NCBI GenBank assembly: GCA_902783815.1
Contig: CACZSM010000110.1
Span: forward strand, 1-13,765
Direction: 5' to 3'
DNA from: an uncultured Ruminococcus sp.
GTDB taxonomy: Bacteria > Bacillota > Clostridia > Oscillospirales > Acutalibacteraceae
Length of the DNA stretch: 13,765 nt
Shown here in pieces: positions 1-6,652 of the stretch. Position numbers and translations under genes: made by a program. Positions within the stretch are counted from its first letter, which is position 1. Each line of letters starts with the position of its first letter. The notes beneath the pieces were generated by a model, which saw only the letters and a list, made by a program, of their open reading frames with translations, had not been told where the DNA came from and did no database searches.

Positions 1-14
1 AATAAGTATATAGC

Positions 15-23
15 TTATCCACA
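15..23 (+). other. Isolated DnaA-box match
   Basis: The sequence TTATCCACA is an exact match to the consensus DnaA-binding 9-mer. Only this one copy is seen in the intergenic region; one relaxed match (TGTGAATAA, reverse strand) lies inside accB at 4620-4628 and is probably chance. A single box does not make an origin. It may titrate DnaA, regulate the unseen upstream gene, or be coincidental. Confidence 0.3.
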
Positions 24-72
24 GAAAATGGCAACAATAACTTACCCGGCATCGAAGATGCGCCCAGTGCAT

Positions 73-106
73 AGCACCATTGTCGGCGGACGCCGACATG
101 GAGAAA
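73..106. repeat. Copy 1 of a 16-bp repeat, interrupted by a palindrome
   Basis: Positions 73-80 (AGCACCAT) plus 99-106 (TGGAGAAA) together match the uninterrupted copy at 160-175 (AGCACCGT then TGGAGAAA) at 15 of 16 positions. The 18 bp between the halves is the perfect palindrome at 81-98. The simplest reading is that a small palindromic element went into one copy of a pre-existing repeat; precise loss from the other copy is the alternative. Confidence 0.6.
81..98. repeat. GC-rich 18-bp palindrome 1
   Basis: TGTCGGCG-GA-CGCCGACA has 8-bp perfect arms. It could extend by CCA/TGG with one bulged base (77-101). No T-run follows on either strand, so it is not an intrinsic terminator. Its core (CGGCGG, one or two bases, CGCCG) is shared with the palindrome at 183-199, suggesting a dispersed repeat family. 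Confidence 0.7.
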
Positions 107-159
107 TTACCTGACACTTTAACTATTATATATGTCAATAGCTAAAGTTGAGTTTTAGA

Positions 160-175
160 AGCACCGTTGGAGAAA
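160..175. repeat. Copy 2 of the 16-bp repeat, uninterrupted
   Basis: AGCACCGT followed by TGGAGAAA, differing from the split copy at 73-106 by a single base (G for A). Both copies are followed within 3-5 bases by TGACA (112-116 and 179-183), so the repeat unit may be about 25 bp long. Confidence 0.55.
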
Positions 176-182
176 CAATGAC

Positions 183-199
183 AGCGGCGGCACGCCGCT
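183..199. repeat. GC-rich 17-bp palindrome 2, flanked by TGAC
   Basis: AGCGGCG-GCA-CGCCGCT has 7-bp perfect arms and a 3-nt loop. It is bracketed by the direct repeat TGAC (179-182 and 200-203), which could be a target-site duplication. Its last T plus the following TGACA forms the -35 box of the fabH promoter. It has no T-tract, so a terminator role is unlikely. Confidence 0.65.
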
Positions 200-227
200 T
201 GACAAATGAGGGATTTTATTATACAAT
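199..227 (+). promoter_or_regulatory. Sigma-A promoter of the fab operon
   Basis: A perfect -35 box TTGACA (199-204), a 17-bp spacer and a -10 box TACAAT (222-227, one mismatch to TATAAT) make a near-consensus housekeeping promoter. Transcription would start near 234, giving a leader of about 118 nt before fabH. The -35 box overlaps the right end of palindrome 2. No other promoter as good is seen before the following genes, which supports one long transcript. Confidence 0.8.
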
Positions 228-263
228 ATGAAAATGAAACAGTGTTATTGTTTTAAGAAGTAT

Positions 264-279
264 TTACTTATTTAAGTAA
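264..279. promoter_or_regulatory. Operator-like inverted repeat in the fab leader
   Basis: TTACTTA-TT-TAAGTAA is a perfect 16-bp palindrome about 30-45 bases after the predicted transcription start. That placement fits a repressor roadblock site for a dimeric regulator. Fatty-acid operons in Firmicutes are commonly repressed by FapR or FabT, but this sequence is not a clear match to either motif as I recall them, so the regulator is unassigned. As RNA it could only form a weak AU-rich hairpin. Confidence 0.45.
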
Positions 280-295
280 GAATAGTGTGGTAAGT

Positions 296-317
296 CTGCA
301 TCTGGATCTGGATGCGG
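296..317 (+). other. Leader hairpin before fabH
   Basis: CTGCATC (296-302) pairs with GATGCGG (311-317), giving seven pairs including one G-T wobble around an 8-nt loop. It ends 21 nt before the fabH Shine-Dalgarno sequence. No T-run follows, so it is not an attenuator terminator by itself; it might stabilise the transcript or space the ribosome site. Confidence 0.3.
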
Positions 318-338
318 CGAGTTTATAAATATGCTGAC

Positions 339-343
339 GGAGG
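339..343 (+). promoter_or_regulatory. Shine-Dalgarno deciding the fabH start
   Basis: GGAGG lies 8 nt before the ATG at 352 and inside the longer reading frame that could begin at 331, so it selects 352 as the start. Confidence 0.85.
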
Positions 344-351
344 TAGATAAA

Positions 352-1314
352 ATGAGTTTTACAATTCTCGGTACTGGAAAGGCTGTACCTGCTTATGCAA
401 TGAGTAATGATGAGCTTTCAACTATGGTGGAAACCAATGATGAATGGATAACAACAAGGACAGGCATCAAGGAAAGACATATCTGTAAAAGTGAAACGAT
501 AACTCAGCTGTGTGTAGAGGCGGCAAATAATGCTCTTGAAAACGCAGGAGTAAAGGCAGAAGAGCTTGATCTGATAATATGCTCAACCATGAGAGGTGAA
601 AATATCACTCCGTCTCAGGGATGTATGATACAGAAGGAGATAGGCGCAGGATGTCCGGCATTTGATGTAAACGCAGCCTGCTCCGGGTTCATATATGCGC
701 TTGATATAGCGGTAGGATATTTTGAGAGAAAAAGAGTGAAAAAGGTTCTTATCGTGTCAATGGATAACCTTTCAAATATAACTGACTGGACAGACCGTTC
801 AACCTGCGTACTCTTTGGCGATGGCGGTGCGGCAGCCGTTCTTGGAGAGGGAAATGACCTGCTTTCAATACACCTGACAGCATCCGGAAATGATGATGCG
901 ATCAGAATACCGCATGGAACAAACTCATCACCGTTTTATGAGCATGAGGAGGAAAGAGCAGTTCTGCATATGGCAGGAAATGATGTGTATAAATTTGCGA
1001 CAGCTGCAATGGCAAACGGAATAAAGAAGGTCGTTGAGGACGCAGGACTGCAGCAGAGTGATATAGCTTGTGTAATACCTCATCAGGCGAACATAAGGAT
1101 AATCAATACAGCGGCGAAGAATCTTGATATTCCGAGGGAGAGGTTCTTCTGTAATGTTGAAAAATATGGAAATACATCTTCGGGAAGTGTACCGATAGCT
1201 CTTGATGAGGCAAATCGTTCCGGACTTCTGAAAAAAGGTGATCTCATAGCGATGTGCGCATTCGGCGGAGGTCTTACAACAGGAAGTTGTGTAATACGCT
1301 GGAGCAAGGGATAA
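352..1314 (+). CDS. fabH: Beta-ketoacyl-ACP synthase III (FabH)
   Basis: Cytosolic thiolase-fold enzyme that starts type II fatty acid synthesis by condensing an acyl-CoA primer with malonyl-ACP. The 320-residue protein has the full Cys-His-Asn triad at the usual spacing: Cys110 in NAACSGF, His244 in IPHQANIRI and Asn274 in EKYGNTSSGS. The C-terminal glycine segment reads AFGGGLTTGS, where many FabH proteins have Trp at the second Thr. An ATG exists 21 bases upstream in frame, but GGAGG at 339-343 is correctly spaced only for 352, and the product then begins with the typical ILGTG strand. It is the first gene of the operon, behind the promoter at 199-227. A 69-nt gap separates it from fabD, where clostridial clusters often carry acpP and fabK. 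Confidence 0.95.
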   Translation: MSFTILGTGKAVPAYAMSNDELSTMVETNDEWITTRTGIKERHICKSETITQLCVEAANNALENAGVKAEELDLIICSTMRGENITPSQGCMIQKEIGAGCPAFDVNAACSGFIYALDIAVGYFERKRVKKVLIVSMDNLSNITDWTDRSTCVLFGDGGAAAVLGEGNDLLSIHLTASGNDDAIRIPHGTNSSPFYEHEEERAVLHMAGNDVYKFATAAMANGIKKVVEDAGLQQSDIACVIPHQANIRIINTAAKNLDIPRERFFCNVEKYGNTSSGSVPIALDEANRSGLLKKGDLIAMCAFGGGLTTGSCVIRWSKG

Positions 1315-1370
1315 TGTTTCAGAAAAAATTGCAGGACGAAATGAGTTTTGGCGCAGATTACTGAAGGTCA

Positions 1371-1375
1371 GGAGG
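1371..1375 (+). promoter_or_regulatory. Shine-Dalgarno deciding the fabD start
   Basis: GGAGG sits 8 nt before ATG 1384. The frame is open back to a TTG at 1348, but that codon has no suitable ribosome site. Confidence 0.85.
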
Positions 1376-1383
1376 ATAATCAT

Positions 1384-2283
1384 ATGGGTAAAACAGTATT
1401 TGTGTTTTCCGGACAGGGGGCACAGTACAGCGGAATGGGGAAATCGTTGTATGAAAGCTCTGCGGCGGCGAAGGCGGTATTCGATATGGCGGAAAGCGTC
1501 AGACCGGGTACGATAAAGCAGTGCTTTGAGGGTACTGCAGAGGAGCTGTCTGTAACGATAAATACACAGCCATGCGTTTTTGCAGCAGACCTTGCAGCAG
1601 CGGCAGCTGTTGCTGAGGCAGGAATAAAGCCGGATTATGTAGCCGGATTTTCACTTGGCGAGATAGCAGCAATAGCATTTTCCGGTATGCTCTCCTATGA
1701 GGAAGCATTCAGGCTCGTATGCAGAAGGGCAGAGCTTATGGATAAGGCGGCGAATGAAAACAAGGGCGCAATGGCAGCCGTTATGAAGCTGACACCTGAA
1801 AAGGTCGAGGAGATCTGCGCCGGTTTTGAGAAAGCTTATCCGGTAAATTATAATAGTCCGGCGCAGACAGTAGTGGCTGCTGCGGAGGATGAGATAGATG
1901 CCCTTTGTGAAAAAGTAAAAGAAGAAAAGGGTAAGGCTGTAAAGCTGAAGGTAAGCGGAGCTTTCCACTCACCGTTTATGAAAAGTGCTGCGGAGGGTCT
2001 TGCAGAGTACCTTGAAAATGTAGAGCTTAAAGAACCGGAAATACCCGTATATGCAAACTGTACGGCAATGCCTTATGAGGGTGATTATAAGGCTCTGATA
2101 TCTGCACAGGTACAGAATCCTGTGAGATGGCAGAAAACGGTTGAAAATCTTATTGAACAGGGCGCGGACAGATTTATTGAGGTAGGAGTCGGAAAGACGC
2201 TTACCGGTCTTATAAAGAAAATAAATGCCGGAGTTGAGGCAGTAAATATAGAAAATAAGGAGGGACTTGATGCTCTTGTATGA
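1384..2283 (+). CDS. fabD: Malonyl-CoA:ACP transacylase (FabD)
   Basis: Transfers malonyl from CoA to the phosphopantetheine of acyl carrier protein, supplying the extender unit for FabH and FabF. The 299-residue protein has the oxyanion Gln11 in SGQGAQ, the nucleophile Ser90 in GFSLGE, Arg115 in RRAELM and the catalytic His195 in GAFHSPFM, followed by the ADRFIEVGVGKTLTG segment typical of the family. The active-site elbow is GFSLGE, not the textbook GHSLGE; this one-residue change does not touch the catalytic dyad and I believe it is common in clostridial FabD. It ends 16 nt before fabG, fitting cotranscription. ACP, its acceptor, is not encoded in the window. Confidence 0.95.
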   Translation: MGKTVFVFSGQGAQYSGMGKSLYESSAAAKAVFDMAESVRPGTIKQCFEGTAEELSVTINTQPCVFAADLAAAAAVAEAGIKPDYVAGFSLGEIAAIAFSGMLSYEEAFRLVCRRAELMDKAANENKGAMAAVMKLTPEKVEEICAGFEKAYPVNYNSPAQTVVAAAEDEIDALCEKVKEEKGKAVKLKVSGAFHSPFMKSAAEGLAEYLENVELKEPEIPVYANCTAMPYEGDYKALISAQVQNPVRWQKTVENLIEQGADRFIEVGVGKTLTGLIKKINAGVEAVNIENKEGLDALV

Positions 2284-2299
2284 GCATCGGGGATAAGCT

Positions 2300-3046
2300 A
2301 TGTTTGAACTTACAGGTAAAACAGCAGTAATAACAGGTGCATCAAGAGGTATAGGTAAGGCTATTGCAGTGAAGTTTGCTTCGCTTGGCGCAAATATTGC
2401 ATTTTTGCATTACTGTGATGCTGAAAATGCAGCAGCAACAGAAAAAGAGCTTAATGAAATGGGTATAAAGGCAAAAGGCTACGAATGTAATGTGGCTGAT
2501 TTCGAGGCGTCAAAGAAAGCAGTTGACGAGATCATCGCTGACTTCGGAGAGGTGCATATACTTGTCAATAATGCCGGCATAGTCCGTGACTGTCTTGTAC
2601 TTTCAATGAAGGAAGCTGATTTTGATGCTGTTATCGGAGTGAACCTTAAGGGTACTTTCAATATGACTAAGCATATCTATCAGCATTTTATGAAAAAACG
2701 CAGGGGAAGAATAATCAATATATCCTCAATAGTCGGAATAAACGGCAATGCAGGACAGGCTAATTACGCTTCTGCAAAGGCTGGAATAATCGGTATGACA
2801 AAATCCGTTGCAAAGGAACTTGGTTCGAGAAATGTAACGGCAAATGCTATCGCTCCGGGATTTATCCGTACAGATATGACGGACGGTATGCCGGAAAAGG
2901 CAAGAGAAGCTGCTCTGGCATCTATTCCTATGAAAAGAGCAGGAGAAGTCGATGATATTGCAAATCTTGCAGCATTCCTTGCAAGTGATGAGGCTGGCTA
3001 TATAACCGGAGAGGTCATCCGTGTTGACGGCGGCATGGCAATATGA
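2300..3046 (+). CDS. fabG: 3-oxoacyl-ACP reductase (FabG)
   Basis: NADPH-dependent short-chain dehydrogenase that reduces beta-ketoacyl-ACP to the 3-hydroxy form, the first reduction of each elongation cycle. The 248-residue length is typical. The Rossmann cofactor motif TGASRGIG is at residues 12-19, NNAG at 90-93, and the catalytic residues are Asn115, Ser143, Tyr156 and Lys160 (YASAK). The C-terminus VDGGMAI is diagnostic for FabG. The ATG at 2300 follows a modest GGGG site and lies 16 nt after fabD; no better start is seen. Among SDR enzymes the motifs alone could fit other reductases, but its position between fabD and fabF makes FabG near certain. Confidence 0.95.
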   Translation: MFELTGKTAVITGASRGIGKAIAVKFASLGANIAFLHYCDAENAAATEKELNEMGIKAKGYECNVADFEASKKAVDEIIADFGEVHILVNNAGIVRDCLVLSMKEADFDAVIGVNLKGTFNMTKHIYQHFMKKRRGRIINISSIVGINGNAGQANYASAKAGIIGMTKSVAKELGSRNVTANAIAPGFIRTDMTDGMPEKAREAALASIPMKRAGEVDDIANLAAFLASDEAGYITGEVIRVDGGMAI

Positions 3047-3074
3047 GAATATTATGTAGAAAGGACAAAAACTG

Positions 3075-4295
3075 ATGAAAAGAGTTGTTATCACCGGTGT
3101 GGGTGCTGTTACGCCTGTCGGTAATGATGTTCAGACAATGTGGGAATCAATGAAAAACGGTGTATGCGGAATTGGTCTTATCACAAAATTTGACCCGTCC
3201 CTTACAAAGGCAAAGGTCGCAGGTGAGCTTAAAGACTTCGATGCAACACAGTATATAGAAAAAAGAGAGTGCCGCAAAATGGATCTTTTCTGTCAGTACG
3301 CTATCGCAGCTGCTGAACAGGCTGTCAGCGACAGCGGCATAAAGGGCAGCGTAGAACCTGAAAGACTTGGCGTATATGTAGGCTCCGGCATCGGCGGAAT
3401 GAATATTTTTTACGAGCAGAGCGTCAATCAATATACAGGAAAGAATATATCACCATTCTTCATACCTATGATGATAGGCAATATCGCTTCCGGCAATATT
3501 GCAATAAGATATAAGGCTATGGGTCCGTGTCTGCCGGTGGTGACCGCCTGCTCAACATCGACTCATGCTCTCGGAGAGGCTTTCCATGCCATAAAATTCG
3601 GACTCGCTGACGCAATAATCGCAGGCGGCGCAGAAGCAACTATAAATCCTCTTGCTGTAAACGGATTTGTAAGCTGTAAGGCGCTCTGCCTTTCTGATGA
3701 CCCGAAAAGAGCATCCATACCGTTTGATAAGGACAGAAGCGGCTTTGTAATGGGTGAGGGCGCAGGAATACTTGTTCTTGAGGAGTATGAACACGCCGTT
3801 GCAAGAGGTGCAAAAATCTATGCGGAGATCTGCGGATATGGCAATACCTGCGATGCACACCATATTACTGCTCCTGATCCGGATGGTATAGGCGCAGCCG
3901 GATGTGTCAGAATAGCGCTCGAAGAAGCAGGATATAAGGATACGGATGAGATCTATATTAATGCACACGGAACATCAACTCCGCTTAATGACTCCGGAGA
4001 AACAAAGGCTTTCAAGGCTGTTCTCGGAGAAAGAGCATATAAGGCTCATATAAGCTCAACAAAATCTATGACAGGTCATATGCTCGGCGCAACAGGCGCT
4101 GTTGAAGCGATCGCGGCAACAATGGCTCTCAGAGAGGGTATAATACCTCCGACAATAGGCTATAAGACACCGGATCCTGAATGTGACCTTGACTATACGC
4201 CTAATGCGGCTGTAAAGGCTGATGTGGATATGGCAATATCTACAACATTCGGCTTTGGCGGACATAATGCCTGCATCGCTCTGAGAAAAATTTGA
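3075..4295 (+). CDS. fabF: Beta-ketoacyl-ACP synthase II (FabF)
   Basis: Elongating condensing enzyme, joining acyl-ACP and malonyl-ACP. The 406-residue protein carries the Cys-His-His triad: Cys159 in VTACSTSTHA, His298 in NAHGTSTP and His335 in KSMTGHMLGATG, with Lys330 just before it. The glycine-rich TTFGFGGHNA near residue 391 closes the active site. The nucleophile context ACSTSTHA differs from the E. coli ACTSG form but is a type seen in clostridial FabF. An AAGGA ribosome site stands 9 nt before the ATG. It lies 28 nt after fabG and 19 nt before accB. The His-His arrangement and adjacency to fabG identify it as FabF/FabB-type rather than FabH-type. Confidence 0.95.
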   Translation: MKRVVITGVGAVTPVGNDVQTMWESMKNGVCGIGLITKFDPSLTKAKVAGELKDFDATQYIEKRECRKMDLFCQYAIAAAEQAVSDSGIKGSVEPERLGVYVGSGIGGMNIFYEQSVNQYTGKNISPFFIPMMIGNIASGNIAIRYKAMGPCLPVVTACSTSTHALGEAFHAIKFGLADAIIAGGAEATINPLAVNGFVSCKALCLSDDPKRASIPFDKDRSGFVMGEGAGILVLEEYEHAVARGAKIYAEICGYGNTCDAHHITAPDPDGIGAAGCVRIALEEAGYKDTDEIYINAHGTSTPLNDSGETKAFKAVLGERAYKAHISSTKSMTGHMLGATGAVEAIAATMALREGIIPPTIGYKTPDPECDLDYTPNAAVKADVDMAISTTFGFGGHNACIALRKI

Positions 4296-4314
4296 TTAAC
4301 TGAGGTGAAATGCA

Positions 4315-4767
4315 ATGTACAGCATTGATGAAATAAAAGAACTGCTCGCGGCTTTTGACAAGTCAAAGGCTACTGCTCTGGATCTGCAGCTTGGTGAGGA
4401 TGAATTTATCAGCATCAGACAGAAAACAGCTGCTCCGGCTGTAGTAAGAGCAGAAAGTGTGGCAGAGGTCACTGCAGCAGCTGCAGTACCGGCAGCAGCT
4501 CCGGCTGCTCCGGCAAGTGAAGTAGAAGCAGAGGGATCAGTAATTGAATCCCCGATGGTGGGAGTGTTCTATTCTGCACCGTCACCAGACAGCGAACCGT
4601 ATGTTACTGTGGGAAGCCATGTGAATAAAGGAGATGTCCTTTGCCTTATCGAGGCTATGAAGCTCATGAATGAGGTAAATGCGGAAAAGAGCGGTGAGAT
4701 CGTTGAGGTCTGCGTTGAGAACGGTCAGGTTGTGGAATACGGTCAGCCGCTGTTCAGGATAAAGTGA
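4315..4767 (+). CDS. accB: Biotin carboxyl carrier protein of acetyl-CoA carboxylase (AccB)
   Basis: Carries the biotin that shuttles carboxyl groups from biotin carboxylase (AccC) to the AccA/AccD transferase. The 150-residue protein has an N-terminal helical part (about 1-36), an Ala/Pro-rich mobile linker (about 39-70) and a C-terminal biotinyl domain (about 75-150). The biotinylated residue is Lys116 in EAMKLMNEV. The 'thumb' loop characteristic of ACC-type carriers is visible as SAPSPDSEPYVTVG at 87-100. GAGGTG lies 7 nt before the ATG. Its TGA stop overlaps the ribosome site of fabZ, suggesting translational coupling. Confidence 0.95.
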   Translation: MYSIDEIKELLAAFDKSKATALDLQLGEDEFISIRQKTAAPAVVRAESVAEVTAAAAVPAAAPAAPASEVEAEGSVIESPMVGVFYSAPSPDSEPYVTVGSHVNKGDVLCLIEAMKLMNEVNAEKSGEIVEVCVENGQVVEYGQPLFRIK

Positions 4768-4777
4768 GGTAATTGCA

Positions 4778-5203
4778 ATGAATAAGGAAGAACTGATGCA
4801 GATAATTCCTCACAGGAATTCAATGCTCCTTGTTGATGAGGCAACCAAAACAGGAGAAAATACCTGCGAGGGAAAAAAATATATAACGGGAAATGAATGG
4901 TTCCTGGATGGACATTTTCCGGGTAATCCCGTTGTTCCGGGAGTGATACTCTGCGAGATGATGGCTCAGGCAAGCTCGGTTATCATTGCGGAAAAATCAT
5001 CGGAATGTATCCCGTATTTTACAGGTCTGGATAAGGTGAAATTCAGGAGCAAGGTCCTGCCGGGGGATACATTTGAGATAAAATGTGAACTGACGGATCA
5101 TAAAAGGAATTTCTATTTCGCAAAGGGTAAGGGATATGTGAACGGTAAGCTTTGTGTATCAGCAGAGTTTTCGTTTGCTCTTGTTGACAAAAATCTTCTT
5201 TAA
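4778..5203 (+). CDS. fabZ: 3-hydroxyacyl-ACP dehydratase (FabZ)
   Basis: Hot-dog fold enzyme that removes water from 3-hydroxyacyl-ACP to give trans-2-enoyl-ACP. The 141-residue protein shows IPHRNSMLLVD near the N-terminus and the active-site helix with His46 in DGHFPGNPVVPG and Glu60 in LCEMMAQASS. It is of ordinary length for the family. The TGAGGT ribosome site (4765-4770) begins inside the accB stop codon, with 7 nt to the ATG. It sits inside the carboxylase genes (between accB and accC), which is the usual clostridial layout. The product would be the substrate of an enoyl-ACP reductase, which is not encoded in this window. Confidence 0.95.
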   Translation: MNKEELMQIIPHRNSMLLVDEATKTGENTCEGKKYITGNEWFLDGHFPGNPVVPGVILCEMMAQASSVIIAEKSSECIPYFTGLDKVKFRSKVLPGDTFEIKCELTDHKRNFYFAKGKGYVNGKLCVSAEFSFALVDKNLL

Positions 5204-5221
5204 TGAGGGGAAGGGATCAAG

Positions 5222-6592
5222 TTGTTCTCTAAAATACTGATCGCCAACCGTGGAGAGATCGCTGTACGCATTATCAGAGCCTGCCGCGAAATGGGAATTT
5301 CAACTGTTGCTGTGTATTCCAAGGCGGATAAGGATGCGCTTCATGTCACTATGGCTGATGAAAGCTACTGCATAGGCGGTCCGCAGGTGTCGGACAGCTA
5401 TCTCAATATGGCAGCAATACTGGAGGTCGCAGTAGTTTCAGGCGCTCAGGCAGTTCATCCGGGTTATGGACTTCTGTCTGAAAATGCGAAATTTGCTGCT
5501 TTGTGCAAGCAGTGTAATGTTGAATTTATAGGTCCCAGCGCTGAAATGATCGAAAAGCTGGGAGATAAGGACGCTGCAAGAAAAACTATGAGGGAAGCCG
5601 GCGTTCCGGTAACTCCCGGAAGTGATGTCATAGATGATATTGATGAGGCAAGGGCAAAGGCTGAGGAGATCGGCTTTCCGCTGCTTGTCAAGGCAAGATC
5701 CGGCGGCGGCGGCAGAGGCATACGCAGAGTTGACAGGATAGAAGATTTCGATAATGCGTTCCTGTCTGCTAAAGCAGAGGCTGAAAGCGCTTTCGGAGAC
5801 GGGGCTGTGTATATGGAAAAATTCCTGTACCCGGTAAAGCATATCGAAATGCAGCTGCTGAGCGATAAGTACGGTAATGTCATCTGTCTTGGAGAGAGAG
5901 AATGTTCTGTGCAGAGGAAAAATCAGAAGCTGATCGAGGAAAGCCCTTCGCCAGTCGTTACTCCGGATATACGCAAAAAAATGATGGAGGCAGCTGCAAA
6001 GGCTGCAAAGGCTGTAGGCTATGAAAATGCCGGAACAGTTGAATTCCTGCTCGATAAGGATAAGAATTTCTATTTTATGGAAATGAATACCAGATTGCAG
6101 GTAGAACATCCTGTGACTGAAATGGTCATAGGAATTGATATAGTGCAGTGGCAGATAAGAATAGCGTCCGGAGCTAAACTTACGGTTACTCAGGATCGTG
6201 TGTTTATGCACGGAAATGCAATAGAGTGCCGTATCAATGCAGAGGACGCAGATCATGATTACCGTCCGGGCTGCGGCAAGATAGATTTTATACATATCCC
6301 AGGCGGACCCTGCGTGAGATTCGATACGGCAATTTATCAGGACTATACGATACCGCCGTATTACGATTCAATGATAGGCAAACTGATAGTTCAGGCAAGA
6401 TCAAGAGAGCTTGCAATAAGAAAAATGAAAATGGCTCTTAGTGAGCTTACAATAAACGGCATAAAGCATAACAGGGATCTGCACATAGATATACTTTCAG
6501 ATCCGGCGTTTGTGTCGGGGGAATATACGACCGGATTCATGGAGGAACGAAAAGCTCGTCTTGAAAAGGAAAATGATGAGGGCGATAAGTAG
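5222..6592 (+). CDS. accC: Biotin carboxylase of acetyl-CoA carboxylase (AccC)
   Basis: ATP-grasp enzyme that carboxylates AccB-bound biotin with bicarbonate and ATP. The 456-residue protein contains Lys116, Lys157, the glycine loop GGGGRG (161-166), Glu199, His207, Lys236, Glu274, Glu287, Asn289 and Arg291 in FMEMNTRLQVEHP, and Arg337 in ECRINAED. Where E. coli has RRHQK this protein has RKNQK, so the His next to the catalytic Lys is Asn234; this position varies in the family as I recall it and I do not read it as inactivating. The start is TTG: no ATG occurs in frame between the upstream TGA (5204-5206) and the conserved KILIANRGEIA, and a purine-rich GAGGGGAAGGG run (5205-5215) precedes it. 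The C-terminal tail is charged. Confidence 0.95.
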   Translation: MFSKILIANRGEIAVRIIRACREMGISTVAVYSKADKDALHVTMADESYCIGGPQVSDSYLNMAAILEVAVVSGAQAVHPGYGLLSENAKFAALCKQCNVEFIGPSAEMIEKLGDKDAARKTMREAGVPVTPGSDVIDDIDEARAKAEEIGFPLLVKARSGGGGRGIRRVDRIEDFDNAFLSAKAEAESAFGDGAVYMEKFLYPVKHIEMQLLSDKYGNVICLGERECSVQRKNQKLIEESPSPVVTPDIRKKMMEAAAKAAKAVGYENAGTVEFLLDKDKNFYFMEMNTRLQVEHPVTEMVIGIDIVQWQIRIASGAKLTVTQDRVFMHGNAIECRINAEDADHDYRPGCGKIDFIHIPGGPCVRFDTAIYQDYTIPPYYDSMIGKLIVQARSRELAIRKMKMALSELTINGIKHNRDLHIDILSDPAFVSGEYTTGFMEERKARLEKENDEGDK

Positions 6593-6652
6593 GACTCGAC
6601 ACTTCGTATGAAGTTCATGAAATAAACCGTAACGGAGATTGGTTGGTGCAGC

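Larger units (their letters stand above)
1..351. other. Gene-free region upstream of the fab operon
   Basis: No reading frame here looks like a protein on either strand. The stretch instead holds several short structured elements listed separately: a DnaA-box match, a split 16-bp repeat, two related GC-rich palindromes, a sigma-A promoter, an operator-like inverted repeat and a leader hairpin. Minor inverted repeats are also visible at 2-18 (ATAAG/CTTAT), 49-61 (GCATC/GATGC) and 67-77 (GTGC/GCAC). No regulator gene such as fapR or a fabT-like marR gene is present before fabH within the window. Confidence 0.8.

Noticed and set aside
1..60. Replication origin near the DnaA box
   Set aside because: Only one box is present, with no cluster, no AT-rich unwinding region and no dnaA or dnaN gene.
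77..101. GC-rich palindrome as a transcription terminator of an upstream gene
   Set aside because: No T-run follows on either strand; the same holds for the palindrome at 183-199.
331..351. Start of fabH at ATG 331
   Set aside because: The strong GGAGG (339-343) lies inside this extension and is correctly spaced for ATG 352; the product from 352 also begins as FabH proteins usually do.
1341..1364. Seven-codon ORF (MSFGADY) between fabH and fabD
   Set aside because: It has only a weak AGGA in front, no known counterpart, and is too short to support a call; it is also no remnant of acpP that I can recognise.
5921..5932. Loss of AccC activity because Asn234 replaces the His beside the catalytic Lys
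   Set aside because: This position varies among functional biotin carboxylases as I recall them, and all other ATP, bicarbonate and biotin-site residues are present.
5438..6295. A 285-codon open frame on the minus strand
   Set aside because: It lies wholly inside accC, whose protein has complete family motifs. The minus-strand translation is low-complexity and rich in Cys, Tyr, Ser and His with no recognisable domain.
6601..6618. Small inverted repeats (ACTTC/GAAGT, ATGAA/TTCAT) in the accC-accD gap as a terminator or processing site
   Set aside because: Stems are only five pairs, overlap each other and have no T-tract; nothing distinguishes them from chance.
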